Below are positions 10,601 through 17,970 of a stretch of DNA of 62,231 bases, one piece after another. The translations under genes and the position numbers were made by a program. Source of the DNA: Chloroflexota bacterium (GTDB lineage: Bacteria > Chloroflexota > Anaerolineae > Anaerolineales > UBA4823); NCBI GenBank assembly GCA_020349245.1, contig CP070764.1, forward strand, positions 840,926-903,156. The letters are read 5' to 3'. The notes beneath the pieces were generated by a model. It ran no database searches. It was not told the origin of the DNA and was given only the letters and a program-made list of their open reading frames with translations. The stretch's first letter is position 1. The number at the start of each line of letters is the position of its first letter.

Positions 10601-10607
10601 GCAGCAT
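4677..10607 (-). CDS. Alpha-2-macroglobulin family lipoprotein without thioester cysteine
   Basis: The 1976-residue protein has a lipoprotein signal ending in VIGAC (Cys35), then Ig-like domains of the bacterial A2M N-terminal type. An MG1-like segment around residues 710-790 includes YLYTDRPIYRPGQ. A Gly-rich loop precedes the A2M domain signature around 1270-1310 (YWNATILTN, then LPDNVTTWQ), and a TED-like alpha-helical domain spans about 1470-1750 (DGGWGWWKGDQSDPH). Eukaryotic A2M and the thioester bacterial form have Cys-x-Glu-Gln; here residues 1487-1490 read Asn-Ala-Glu-Gln, so no thioester can form. Bacterial A2Ms trap or inhibit proteases at the envelope. The start could also be Met16 (10562). 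Confidence 0.92.
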   Translation of the reverse strand: MLRKSDQKPQSVKVRMRRYWLFLLIIGLVLVIGACSVPTEEAETPTASPSQEIVESATATVPAVATPTPRPFPPDLVESEPSSDSEIGLEESLTLYFNQAMDHTSVEAAFSGPRGSINWVNDSTLEFTPDQPLPPESQLNLQIDIQAKAANGLSLVEPINLVFSTAGYLNLAQGLPEAGSSEVDPSAAIIATFNRPVVPLGEQAGEKPAGFSLLPNSQGRGEWINTSTYMFFPEPSLAGGIEYTVNLNNELTSLDGSPLQDSQAWSFTTVEPRLLSVEPGSDVVDVNLDAEIQLVFNQPMDPDSVEGEFVLREANDTPIDGKFTWNDDLTEFTFTPESLLKRDQIYSFELGEQALSGGGSQIRSAFKTSFRTIPQLAVIKSDPGNNGQKDIYSSVAVEFNSPIKSKNVLQFLTLTPSIPDMGAYVYEEDNTIWISGYFEPETAYTLTISPNLPDKWNGRLGQEYILNFRTTPLDPALMIGIGSDVLFLTPEQSSVILQVTNLDQFSYSLGEVPLEDFQRLLAPDNYEMRQAYRPERELTLLHELEIPRNQSTPVELPLSLDGGPLAPGIYSLRFNVDFDFIYPGPYLLIVSDINTTLKLSAKDVLTWAVNLRDGSAVENVPVTIYSERGASLAQGQTDPEGVFLSDIPVQEIEDIYGITYAILGEPGQENFSAALSSWNQGLHPGNFGYWTDLRPPHLEAYLYTDRPIYRPGQSVHFRAIVRQAYNGRYDLPDKSNLILNLFNDFGEQIATLDLPLSEYGTAHGFYKLAEDLQPGTYRFSSEEVNYSSVSFQVAEYRKPEIDVKVSFPVEQVLAGENITGTISANYFFGAPAGDVPLSWTLYRSPENFYIPGYQVGKADTRWLSGMFGYLPTGFQEQISQGEGLTDASGNFTVTEAIPESDQRSRYILEATLTDESGLPVSARSDLIANPGEMYIGVKPDIWSGQAGMEFSFEVQVVDLDQNPAGEQELSAEYSKVVWERIDSQPGDFPGYPTFEPQYTQAGSTEFVTGVDGKARIAFIPSEPGTYLVQVSGTEKSGEGVVTQLIIWVGGPGQAVWPAMSNQQLRLTADKDTYQPNETAQVFVPNPLGEDAVALVTIERGMVSEYQILQISGSGMQIPVSLADEQAPNVYVSVTLLQGGDSGDLDFRQGYLLLPVNPVAHTLQVSLTSDPVSLEPGGNLLMNLLVTDADGKPVQGEFSISVVDLAVLALAEANSPEIVPAFYNEQGLGVRTSLSLAALTRRENFLPEGIGGGGGGEPAPPIQLREEFLDTAYWNATILTNADGEAQVELTLPDNVTTWQLDARGVTTDTLVGQDTIEVVSTKDLLVRPVTPRFFVHGDHALVAAIIHNNTTGELQVDVSLQESGFALDEPNLAHQVVMLPPGGRERIEWWGTVEDLPSVDLLFMANAGELQDASRPVAGEIPVLRYAAPQTFGTSGILDEEGEKLELVSLPRSFEPTGGELEVEMAPSLGAAMLSALEALEFIPNLNAEQSVSRFLPNLETFRLIQEFGLEEPDLQARLEDTLEPSILQLTSSQNQDGGWGWWKGDQSDPHITAYVLFSFLRAQKAGVEIDANTIASARNYLQASLPTVKMLTETWQYDRLAFTHYVLAEVGEEDLAGLTSLFSVRSQLNPWAQALLALAFESIAPGDERIQTLYSDLQSSANRTATGVHWENLEPSWQNMSTTIQSTAVVLYALAQHDPASPLVADALRYLMAHRDASSAWVSTYETSWTLIALAEVMKGTGELSGDFDYSATLNDFPLVAGEASGASQLTPVEAKAPMSSMYTANPNALLLQRGEGSGRLYYNAHLNVYQPVEDVSPLNKGINISRAYFSSNGACSEETCQLNGQAANNELVTVRLTLTIPETSYYLVVEDYIPAGAELVDLSLQTSQQSSVQEFDLQASFERGLGWWHFGSPRIYDDRISWAVDELPPGTYELTYQFFTVHPGEYRVIPAQAFQSYFPEVQGTSAGELFEIID

Positions 10608-10668
10608 ACCAACTTCCCCATATACAGGAGACGGTTAAACCTGCAGCATTGTTCCTAACGGTAGGGTG

Positions 10669-10674
10669 ATTATA
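10669..10674 (-). promoter_or_regulatory. Possible -10 box for the alpha-2-macroglobulin gene
   Basis: A perfect TATAAT on the minus strand lies 62 bases upstream of ATG 10607. No convincing -35 box is at the right distance, so this is tentative. Confidence 0.35.
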
Positions 10675-10749
10675 CATTAAGCGGCGTGTAAAACTTCATT
10701 AGCAATTCGTAAGACACATCCCTCTTCAACCTGCACAAAGACCAAGTAT

Positions 10750-11985
10750 TTAATCTTTCAAACCCTGATCCAGATCTGCAATAATATCCTCCAAGTTCTC
10801 AATGCCAACCGAGAACCGGACCAAGCCATCACTGATGCCCATTTTCAACCTATCCGCAGGTGGTACGCTGACATGTGTCATACTGGCAGGGTGCTGGATC
10901 AGGCTGTCGACATTGCCCAAGCTCACCCCGAGGGTCGCGATCTTCAGCCGATTCATTAATCTTTCACCTGCTTCCAATCCCCCTTTCAGATCAAAGGAAA
11001 GCATTCCACCGAAGGCGGTCATCTGCTTGACTGCGATTGCATTCCCCTTGTCGTTTCTCAAACCAGGATAATTCACCTGAGCAATTGCTGGATGCGTATC
11101 AAGATATTGGGCGACGCCCATCGCATTTTCACAGTGCCGTTGCATGCGCAGTTCAAAGGTCTTCAAACCCAGGTTTGCCAACCAGGTATCGAAGGGACTG
11201 GGCGCACCACCAAGGGTCTTCACGATCAATGGAATTTGTTCCTGCATGTAATCCAAGTGCTTGCTGATCACCAAACCTCCTATGATCACGCCATGTCCAG
11301 AGAGATATTTTGTCGAGGAATGCACGACCACATCCGCTCCAAAGCTGAGCGGACGCTGACAATACGGTGTAGCAAAAGTATTGTCGACCATCAACCAGGA
11401 ACCATGATCGTGGGCAATTTCCCCGACTTCAGCGAGATCGATCACCATCATGGTAGGGTTTGCAGGTGTCTCTGTGTATAAAAGCACCGCGTTTGGATGA
11501 GCCCGCAAAGCAGCCTGCCAACCTTTTGCGGTGGTATCACGAACCCAGACAACTTCGATGCCAAGCCGGGGGGTGATTTTGCTTAATAAATTATATGCAT
11601 TGCTATACAGCGATTCTTGAGCGATGATCACCTCCCCGGTTTTGACTCTGGCTAAAATCGCCGCGGAAATTGCGGCCATTCCGGATGCAAATGCCTTTCC
11701 CACCACTCGGGTATCGATGGTTGTTAGGTCTTCTTCACCGAGAATATCCAGCGCTTCCAGCATCGCAACTCTCTTGGCAAAGTGATCGGCATTGGGATTT
11801 GCGGCCCGGGTATACGTGTATCCCTTTTGGGAACCATTATAGATTGCCGCCCCAGCAGCATGATCGGGGAAACTGAACAAGGAAGTTTGGTATATTGGCA
11901 TTATGTGTGCATTGTGAGGATTCGAGCCTTCGGCATAATGATTCACCAGCGTGCTCAAACCATGCTTGGTTGAAAGATCAGGCAT
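10750..11985 (-). CDS. Cys/Met metabolism PLP-dependent lyase (methionine gamma-lyase-like)
   Basis: The 411-residue protein has the fold-type I Cys/Met-metabolism signature: an early YTRAANPN block, the cofactor-binding SGMAAISAA, DNTFATPY, and the Schiff-base lysine in SSTKYLSGHG. Members are cystathionine gamma-synthase, cystathionine beta- or gamma-lyase, methionine gamma-lyase or O-acetylhomoserine sulfhydrylase. The overall pattern fits a methionine gamma-lyase or sulfhydrylase best, but specificity cannot be fixed from sequence alone. The start is supported by AGGAG eight bases before ATG 11985. It is divergent from the VanW gene, sharing a 125-base promoter region. Confidence 0.88.
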   Translation of the reverse strand: MPDLSTKHGLSTLVNHYAEGSNPHNAHIMPIYQTSLFSFPDHAAGAAIYNGSQKGYTYTRAANPNADHFAKRVAMLEALDILGEEDLTTIDTRVVGKAFASGMAAISAAILARVKTGEVIIAQESLYSNAYNLLSKITPRLGIEVVWVRDTTAKGWQAALRAHPNAVLLYTETPANPTMMVIDLAEVGEIAHDHGSWLMVDNTFATPYCQRPLSFGADVVVHSSTKYLSGHGVIIGGLVISKHLDYMQEQIPLIVKTLGGAPSPFDTWLANLGLKTFELRMQRHCENAMGVAQYLDTHPAIAQVNYPGLRNDKGNAIAVKQMTAFGGMLSFDLKGGLEAGERLMNRLKIATLGVSLGNVDSLIQHPASMTHVSVPPADRLKMGISDGLVRFSVGIENLEDIIADLDQGLKD

Positions 11986-12011
11986 AATTTTCTCCTAATG
12001 ATTTTGGGGAA

Positions 12012-12038
12012 TTGACATATTCACCAAACAATTATAAT
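12012..12038 (+). promoter_or_regulatory. Sigma70-type promoter for the VanW gene
   Basis: Consensus TTGACA (12012-12017) and TATAAT (12033-12038) are separated by a slightly short 15-base spacer, predicting transcription from about 12045. Because the promoter overlaps the first codons of the longest possible frame, the protein must start later, at ATG 12111. Confidence 0.65.
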
Positions 12039-12110
12039 CAAGCCTTTTTGGTACAATTGATCTCTGGGATTTTGGAACCTGCAGGCATCTCTTATCGTTA
12101 TGGTTATTTA

Positions 12111-14000
12111 ATGAGTGATTTATCGACAACTTCACCAAATATTTCACGTCCAATCGATCTCATCCCGCAGATACTGGCTGCGATCATCGGTGGATTGATC
12201 ATCTTTAGCTTGCTCCTGGTAGCCGTAGTGGTCGGTTTTAATATTTCATTCTCAGGGAAAATCTACCCCGGTGTATCGGTGGCAGATGTTGACCTGTCTG
12301 GAATGGAACCTGGCGAAGCTGCCGTCCTGCTTGAAAAGAGCCTCGAATTTCCTAAACAAGGCAAGATTCTCTTTCGCGATGGTGACCAAATCTGGTTAGC
12401 TGCACCCTCCGAGATCGGCTTTTTTCTCGACCCTCAGACAACCGCGGCGACGGCTTTTCAATTTGGTCGGACTGGAACCATTCCCGCTCGAATCCTGGAC
12501 CAGTTTAAAGCCTGGTACCTGGGCACCTCCACGCCGCCCATGTATGTCTTCAACGAAAATATCGCCCTATCTTACCTGGAGGGATTGGCCATCCAAACCG
12601 ATATCCAGAAAGTCGAACCTTCGCTGACCGTGGAGGGGGTAGACGTTGTCGTCCGTTCCGGGCAGGTCGGCAGGCATCTGGATATTTCGGCTACTCTTGA
12701 GAACCTGAGCGGGCAGTTGGCATCCATTCGCGATAGTGAAGTCCAGCTGTTGATCAACGAAGATGCTCCGGTTATTCTTAATGTTGAGGAACAGGCTGAA
12801 ATTGCCCGCCTGATTCTTAATCAACCTCTCAAGCTCGCCGTCCCTGAAGCTGCAGAAGGAGATCCCGGTCCCTGGACTTTTGAACCAGATACCCTGGCGC
12901 AATTGATCACCATCGAACGGATCAAAGATCCGGGGGGCGAGCAATACCAGGTCGGTTTAGAAGCCGCTGGCCTGCGATCATTCCTGGAGGGCATCGCACC
13001 AAATCTGGCGCGAGTAAACAAAAATGCGCGCTTCATATTTAACGACGACACCCGCCAATTGGAAGTGATTGAACCAGCAGTGATCGGCCGTTCGCTCAAC
13101 ATTGCCGGAACGATCGCGGCGATAAACCAGCAGCTTATCACCGGAGAACATAATATCTACCTGGACCTGGATAATGCTGATCCCCAAATTGGGGATGAAG
13201 CCACAGCTGAACAATTAGGCATTTCCGAATTAGTCAGTTCACACACTTCATATTTCTATGGGTCCAGCGCTGAACGAATTCAGAATATCACCACTGCAGC
13301 TGCCCAATTCCACGGACTCTTGGTGCCACCAGGCGCAACTTTTTCAATGGGAGATGCCCTGGGGGACGTTACCCTGGATAATGGTTATGCTGAGGCCTTG
13401 ATAATTTTTGGCGACCGCACGATAGAAGGTGTCGGAGGTGGGGTCTGCCAGGTGAGCACCACACTTTTCCGCACGGTATTCTTTGGCGGTTATCCGGTCG
13501 TCGAGCGCTATCCGCATGCATATCGGGTCGGATATTATGAATTGAAAGCTGATGGCGGTTACAACACGAGTCTGGCTGGCCTGGATGCGACGGTATACAC
13601 ACCCATGGTAGATTTCAAGTTTATCAACGATTCTGCCAGCTGGTTGCTCATGGAAACTTACGTCAACCCGGCAGCCCGGACCTTAACCTGGAAATTCTAT
13701 TCAACCTCCGACGGGCGCACCGTCGAGTGGAACACGACCGGATTGAAAAACAAGGTCGACCCCCCTGAGCCACTGTATATTGAGAACCCGGACCTGGCAA
13801 AAGGAGAGATCGTGCAGGTAGATTGGGCAGTGGAAGGTGCTGATGTCGCCATCACCCGCTCTGTTTATCGCAATGGCGAAATCTTGTTCGAAGATACTTT
13901 TAGCACCCATTACATGCCCTGGCGAGCAGTACACGAATACGGACCCGGGACGAAAGGGATGCCGCCTAAAGAGGGTAAGAAGAACAATAACGACGGATAA
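12111..14000 (+). CDS. VanW family membrane-anchored protein
   Basis: The protein has 629 residues from ATG 12111, chosen because a consensus promoter lies inside the longer frame beginning at 12012. A single transmembrane helix spans about residues 15-42, followed by two repeats of the putative peptidoglycan-binding domain that usually precedes VanW (each beginning with an Asp-rich block such as ADVDLSGMEPGEA). The VanW core is at about 370-510, including GVGGGVCQVSTTLFR and ERYPHAYRVGYY. The C-terminus is an Ig/G5-like beta segment. VanW proteins are envelope proteins of unresolved function, first noted beside vancomycin resistance genes; nothing here suggests glycopeptide resistance. Confidence 0.88.
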   Translation: MSDLSTTSPNISRPIDLIPQILAAIIGGLIIFSLLLVAVVVGFNISFSGKIYPGVSVADVDLSGMEPGEAAVLLEKSLEFPKQGKILFRDGDQIWLAAPSEIGFFLDPQTTAATAFQFGRTGTIPARILDQFKAWYLGTSTPPMYVFNENIALSYLEGLAIQTDIQKVEPSLTVEGVDVVVRSGQVGRHLDISATLENLSGQLASIRDSEVQLLINEDAPVILNVEEQAEIARLILNQPLKLAVPEAAEGDPGPWTFEPDTLAQLITIERIKDPGGEQYQVGLEAAGLRSFLEGIAPNLARVNKNARFIFNDDTRQLEVIEPAVIGRSLNIAGTIAAINQQLITGEHNIYLDLDNADPQIGDEATAEQLGISELVSSHTSYFYGSSAERIQNITTAAAQFHGLLVPPGATFSMGDALGDVTLDNGYAEALIIFGDRTIEGVGGGVCQVSTTLFRTVFFGGYPVVERYPHAYRVGYYELKADGGYNTSLAGLDATVYTPMVDFKFINDSASWLLMETYVNPAARTLTWKFYSTSDGRTVEWNTTGLKNKVDPPEPLYIENPDLAKGEIVQVDWAVEGADVAITRSVYRNGEILFEDTFSTHYMPWRAVHEYGPGTKGMPPKEGKKNNNDG

Positions 14001-14038
14001 TCGCATCACCCACAAGCAGTTTCCGAGAGGAGCTTATC

Positions 14039-14254
14039 ATGGTCAGTCAGGAACTATTGGACATCCTACGCTGTCCGAACTGCGTTAGAGAAAAAGAAGG
14101 ATTGCTCGAGTACTATAAAGAAAATTGGCTGATTTGCCAGGATTGTGATCGCAAATATCCAATTCGAGACGATATCCCAGTAATGCTGATCGATGAGGGA
14201 GATAAATGGCAAGGGATGCCCAAAGAAGAACTCCCGATCCCCCCTCCAGATTAA
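14039..14254 (+). CDS. Trm112-like zinc-ribbon protein
   Basis: The 71-residue protein has a CPNC pair near residue 12 and a CQDC pair near residue 38, followed by the family ending YPIRDDIPVMLIDE. This is the Trm112/YcaR (UPF0434) pattern. Eukaryotic and archaeal Trm112 activates methyltransferases; the bacterial role is not established. A clear ribosome binding site (GAGAGGAG) precedes ATG 14039. The gene lies 38 bases after the VanW gene and is probably in its transcript. Confidence 0.85.
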   Translation: MVSQELLDILRCPNCVREKEGLLEYYKENWLICQDCDRKYPIRDDIPVMLIDEGDKWQGMPKEELPIPPPD

Positions 14255-14260
14255 GAATCA

Positions 14261-14842
14261 ATGGTTAGTTTAGATAAATCTGCTCTGATCAACGCATTCA
14301 AGTGCGGATCTGACCAAAGAGCAGAAAAGGCTGCCTTGCAGCTCGCCACCCATGGTTCAAGCAGTTTAGAACTTCTGAAAGAATTGCTCAACCACCCGGA
14401 GGCGGATGTCCGCTGGTGGGCCACGCGCGCCCTCGCAGAAATCCCCGCTCCCGAAACAATCGAACTCACACTGGTAGCTCTTCAAGACCAAGACCCAGCT
14501 GTGCAGCAGTGTGCAACCCTGGCATTACAGCATCAACCCCATCCCGCTGCAATCCCGCAATTGATCAATGCATTGGATGCCCCAGACCGGCTTCTAGGAC
14601 GTCTCGCTGGCGATGCTCTCATCGCTATCGCAAATGAGGCCGTCCCAGCGCTAATCCAGGCAGCCGAAAATCATTCTCAGTCTGCTCGCCTGGAAGCTGT
14701 GCGCGCCTTGAGCCTGATCGGGGATACCCGATCTATCCCGGTCTTGTTCAAGATCTTAGGTGAGGACTCAGCCGTGATGGAATATTGGGCGGAACAAGGT
14801 CTGGAAAAAATGGGGGTTGGAATGGTTTTCTTCAAACCATAA
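14261..14842 (+). CDS. HEAT-repeat protein
   Basis: The 193-residue soluble protein is made of HEAT or PBS-lyase-type helical repeats. About five units are visible, with recurring patterns such as DVRWWATRALAEI, DPAVQQCATLAL and SARLEAVRALSLIGD. Such proteins act as scaffolds or protein-binding adaptors; no catalytic residues are recognised. It begins 6 bases after the Trm112-like gene, so the VanW, Trm112-like and HEAT genes look like one operon. It ends 18 bases from the convergent DUF456 gene. Confidence 0.78.
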   Translation: MVSLDKSALINAFKCGSDQRAEKAALQLATHGSSSLELLKELLNHPEADVRWWATRALAEIPAPETIELTLVALQDQDPAVQQCATLALQHQPHPAAIPQLINALDAPDRLLGRLAGDALIAIANEAVPALIQAAENHSQSARLEAVRALSLIGDTRSIPVLFKILGEDSAVMEYWAEQGLEKMGVGMVFFKP

Positions 14843-14860
14843 TCTTATATCGTTCTCAAA

Positions 14861-15358
14861 TTACTTTGACAAAGCCCAGATCAACCAGGCTGCAATCATA
14901 ACCAGCCCGATCCCAAACCGAACTAAGAAAGATAATCCCCATCCTAAAGCGACCCCGCGGGTTGCCCGCCAGGCGCTACGCCATTCTCGATTCCGAACCA
15001 GCTCCAGCAGGAAGATCGCGATAGGAATCGCAATAAATCCACCAATAGGAGGAAAGAGGATTGTTCCAACAATGCCGGCAACGAGTGCCACAATGATTGT
15101 TAACCAGGAAGCCCCGCCGCGCCTCGCACCAGCCCCCATCAAGACATTATCCGCGCTGACACCGAGGATCATTCCAATGGTGATAAATACAAAGAGAATA
15201 ATCCCCAGCGTATCGAAGCCCATGACGAGCCCGTAAATCAGGGCCGCTACCCAAATAACGGTAATACCGGGAAATATCGGTACGAGTAATAGCACCAGTC
15301 CAAATAACATCACGACCAGTGTCAACCAAAAAGAAAGCGCGCTTCCCAAATCAGGCAA
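14861..15358 (-). CDS. DUF456 family membrane protein
   Basis: The 165-residue, very hydrophobic protein has four or so transmembrane segments and the glycine-rich pattern of DUF456 (LVPIFPGITVIWVAALIYG near the start, then FPPIGGFIAIPIAIFLLE). Function is unknown. The start codon lies 1 base after the serS stop on the same strand, so it is probably cotranscribed with serS under T-box control. Confidence 0.75.
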   Translation of the reverse strand: MPDLGSALSFWLTLVVMLFGLVLLLVPIFPGITVIWVAALIYGLVMGFDTLGIILFVFITIGMILGVSADNVLMGAGARRGGASWLTIIVALVAGIVGTILFPPIGGFIAIPIAIFLLELVRNREWRSAWRATRGVALGWGLSFLVRFGIGLVMIAAWLIWALSK

Positions 15359-15359
15359 A

Positions 15360-16637
15360 TCAATCCTCTGGATAAATTTGATCTATACCACCCATCCATG
15401 GGCGGAGGACGGAGGGGATGACCACCGAACCGTCTGCTTGTTGATAATTTTCCAGGACGGCGATCAAAGTGCGTGGCAAACCCAATCCCGAACCATTTAA
15501 TGTGTGCACAAAGCGGTTGCGGCCTCCTGATTCTGGGCGATACCTGATATTAGCACGTCTCGCCTGGAAATCACCGACATTTGACACTGAAGAGACCTCC
15601 AGCCACTCTCCGACACCCGGGGACCAAACTTCAATATCATAGGTGATCAGTGCACCAAATCCCAGGTCTCCTGTACAGAGCTGGTTTATCCGGTAAGTAA
15701 AACCCAATTCTTCACAAACCTGTTCTGCATCTGCAACCATTTTTTCGAATTCAGCGGGCGATTCCTCTGGTTTACAGTATTTATACATCTCCACCTTGTC
15801 AAACTGGTGGCCGCGCTTGATCCCGCGCACATCCCGCCCGGCACTCATCTTCTCCCTGCGGAAACAGGGCGTATAAGCGGTGTAGTGCAGGGGCAAACCA
15901 CTCTCCTCCAGGATTTCCCCCATGTGCAATCCAGTTAAAGGTACCTCTGCAGTCGGAACCATCCACAAGTCTTCCTCATGATCACGATAGAGGTTGTCTG
16001 CAAATTTGGGGAGCTGTCCAGCCCCATACAAGACTTCACTCTTGACCATAAAGGGAGTATATTTTTCCGTATAGCCCTGCCGGATGTGCAAGTCCAGCAT
16101 CCAAGCGATCAAGGCTCGCTGTAAACGTGCACCCGCCCCGCTGAGAACATAGAAGCGTGAGCCGGTCACGTTCACACCTTGTTCAAAATTGATAATCCCC
16201 AGTGCAGGTCCCAGGTCCCAATGTGGTTGAGGAGCAAAATTAAATTCCGGCAGCTCGCCGACCGTCTTGATAACCACATTCTCGCTCTCATCGATACCCA
16301 AAGGCACTTTCGGATCAGGGATGTTGGGGATACCCGACATTACCCTGTCCAATTCGGATTCTACATCCCGCAGGTTGCCATCAAGTGTATCGATACGTTC
16401 GCCAACTGCACGCATTTGATCGATCCTTGCCTGCCGCTCTGCCTGGTTTTTCATTTTACTGATCTCTTTGGAAACCACGTTCCGCTCAGCCTTGAGGCTT
16501 TCGACCTGCTGGATGAGGCTTCGCCGCTGTTCATCCAGCGCCAAAACCTGATCTACGGGTTCCGGGGGTAATTGGCGCTTGCTCAGGGCCTCCCGAACCA
16601 TGTCTGGCTTTTCACGGACCAGATTTATATCCAGCAT
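15360..16637 (-). CDS. serS: Seryl-tRNA synthetase (copy 1, T-box controlled)
   Basis: The 425-residue class II synthetase charges tRNA-Ser. An N-terminal coiled-coil arm (about residues 30-100) is followed by the catalytic core: motif 2 with [23 protein letters not shown] (split here as [11 protein letters not shown] and [12 protein letters not shown]) and motif 3 with [14 protein letters not shown] containing the invariant Arg. Two ATGs, at 16640 and 16637, follow GGAGG; the second has the better spacing and is chosen. Longer starts lie inside the leader. A T-box riboswitch and terminator precede the gene, so expression should rise when tRNA-Ser is uncharged. A second SerRS lies at 41627-42913. 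Confidence 0.95.
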   Translation of the reverse strand: MLDINLVREKPDMVREALSKRQLPPEPVDQVLALDEQRRSLIQQVESLKAERNVVSKEISKMKNQAERQARIDQMRAVGERIDTLDGNLRDVESELDRVMSGIPNIPDPKVPLGIDESENVVIKTVGELPEFNFAPQPHWDLGPALGIINFEQGVNVTGSRFYVLSGAGARLQRALIAWMLDLHIRQGYTEKYTPFMVKSEVLYGAGQLPKFADNLYRDHEEDLWMVPTAEVPLTGLHMGEILEESGLPLHYTAYTPCFRREKMSAGRDVRGIKRGHQFDKVEMYKYCKPEESPAEFEKMVADAEQVCEELGFTYRINQLCTGDLGFGALITYDIEVWSPGVGEWLEVSSVSNVGDFQARRANIRYRPESGGRNRFVHTLNGSGLGLPRTLIAVLENYQQADGSVVIPSVLRPWMGGIDQIYPED

Positions 16638-16669
16638 CATTGCACCTCCGATGTAAATCTTACGCGTAG

Positions 16670-16704
16670 AAACTATAAACCCCCTCGTTTGCAGGACGAG
16701 GGGG
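16670..16704 (-). terminator. T-box-controlled terminator hairpin of serS leader
   Basis: A perfect 9-bp stem (CCCCCTCGT / ACGAGGGGG, 16680-16704) is followed on the minus strand by TTTATAGTTT. It overlaps the base of the antiterminator, as expected of a transcriptional T-box. Confidence 0.85.
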
Positions 16705-16925
16705 CGCTCGTGGTGCCACCTGCTTTCGCCGCTCATCACGGCCTCTTAGACGCGCTATCGGGCGTACCCGGCTCCCTTACGATAGAATCCCTGCAGGAGC
16801 GACTGACCGCTACACGGATCGACGGAGTGGATTTCACCGCTCAACCTGCTGCCTCGCACCAACCGGCAGCTCTCTGGAAGGATTCGCAGCTACTTGACTC
16901 CGTGCTGGTCAATTTATGTGTTTGT
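16670..16925 (-). promoter_or_regulatory. T-box riboswitch upstream of serS
   Basis: The leader is about 255 bases from the predicted start of transcription to the terminator. The T-box core reads AGGTGGCACCACG on the minus strand. Its TGGC (16718-16715) would pair with NCCA of uncharged tRNA whose discriminator base is G, which fits tRNA-Ser. A Stem I base pairing is visible between CACGGA and TCCGTG. The conserved GGTTGGTG element is present. A Ser codon TCC followed by A (16831-16829) is the candidate specifier. Binding of uncharged tRNA-Ser should favour the antiterminator over the terminator at 16680-16704. Confidence 0.88.
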
Positions 16926-16931
16926 GCAGCG

Positions 16932-16959
16932 ATTATACCCGAGCTTGAAGCAGAGTCAA
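16932..16959 (-). promoter_or_regulatory. serS: Promoter of the serS T-box transcript
   Basis: On the minus strand TTGACT (16959-16954) and TATAAT (16937-16932) are separated by 16 bases, placing the transcript start near 16925, just before T-box Stem I. Confidence 0.8.
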
Positions 16960-17054
16960 GCATCTGGCTTCTCAAGGGTAAATAAAATATATCAATGGTA
17001 TAAATTATCCAAGGTCTCTGCTCTTAAGATACCTGTTGCCGTTGGAGATTTGCG

Positions 17055-17888
17055 ATGAGATATGGATTCGTGCTTCCAAAAGGAGATGCCCGGCTAGCTG
17101 CTGATTTTGCTCACCAGGCTGAAATATCCGGCTGGGATGGGTTTTTCGTTTGGGAGCCAGTCTGGGGAATCGATGCCTGGATATGCCTGACCGCAGCCGC
17201 CATGGTGACCAAGCAGATTAAATTGGGAACGCTGCTTTCCCCGCTTTCTCGTATGCGCCCCTGGAAGCTGGCCAGTGAATCCGCCACCTTGGATAACCTT
17301 TCAGGCGGCAGAGTGATCCTGTCGGTTGGTTTGGGAGCTCTTGACACTGGCTTCGAGGAATTTGGCGAGGTGACCGATCGCAAATCGCGCGCAGAGCTGC
17401 TGGATGAGGGCTTGCATATTCTCACCAGCCTATGGTCTGGGGAACCTTTTCGTCATCAGGGTAAATATTACCAGGTTGAGATCTCAGAAAAGACTTTCCA
17501 GCCCCCTCCACCTCCCTACCAAAAACCCCGCATCCCGATTTGGGTGGTCGGAGCCTGGCCAAGTCGAAAATCGTTGCACCGCGTGATCCAGTACGATGGC
17601 CTGTTGCCGGCTTTGCTCGGCAAAAATGGAAAGATCACCCTGGAGAGGATCACGCCATCGCAGATCCTTGAAATGAAGCAATATATCGACACCCACCGCG
17701 ACGGGAAAACAACCCTTGATATCATCATGGAGGGGCAAACTCCAGGCAGTGATCTCGAAAAAGCCAGGGATATCGTCAGTCCCTACCAGGACGTGGGGGT
17801 AACTTGGTGGATCGAAGCCTTTTGGGAATCGCGAGATTCCGAACAGGTGCTCAACCGCATCCGTCAGGGTCCTCCCCGCTCCGGATAA
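17055..17888 (+). CDS. Luciferase-like (LLM class) flavin- or F420-dependent oxidoreductase
   Basis: The 277-residue protein has the TIM-barrel luciferase-like pattern: an N-terminal strand with GFVLPKGD, the GTLLSPLSRMRPWKLA block, TLDNLSGGRVILSVGLG, and ELLDEGLHILTSLWSGEPF with HQGKYYQV. Family members use reduced FMN or coenzyme F420; which applies here is not visible. The start is supported by GGAG eight bases before ATG 17055. It is a single gene transcribed away from serS, and its substrate is unknown. Confidence 0.82.
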   Translation: MRYGFVLPKGDARLAADFAHQAEISGWDGFFVWEPVWGIDAWICLTAAAMVTKQIKLGTLLSPLSRMRPWKLASESATLDNLSGGRVILSVGLGALDTGFEEFGEVTDRKSRAELLDEGLHILTSLWSGEPFRHQGKYYQVEISEKTFQPPPPPYQKPRIPIWVVGAWPSRKSLHRVIQYDGLLPALLGKNGKITLERITPSQILEMKQYIDTHRDGKTTLDIIMEGQTPGSDLEKARDIVSPYQDVGVTWWIEAFWESRDSEQVLNRIRQGPPRSG

Positions 17889-17970
17889 AGCCCAATCGCC
17901 TGGCAGCTAATCAATATGGAATTAAATTCCCTGTGCTGTATTTCTGCGAGAGACACCTGCACTTAACCGC

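Noticed and set aside
12012..12110. Longer start for the VanW protein
   Set aside because: A consensus promoter occupies 12012-12038, so the first codons cannot be transcribed from it; ATG 12111 also puts the transmembrane helix at the N-terminus.
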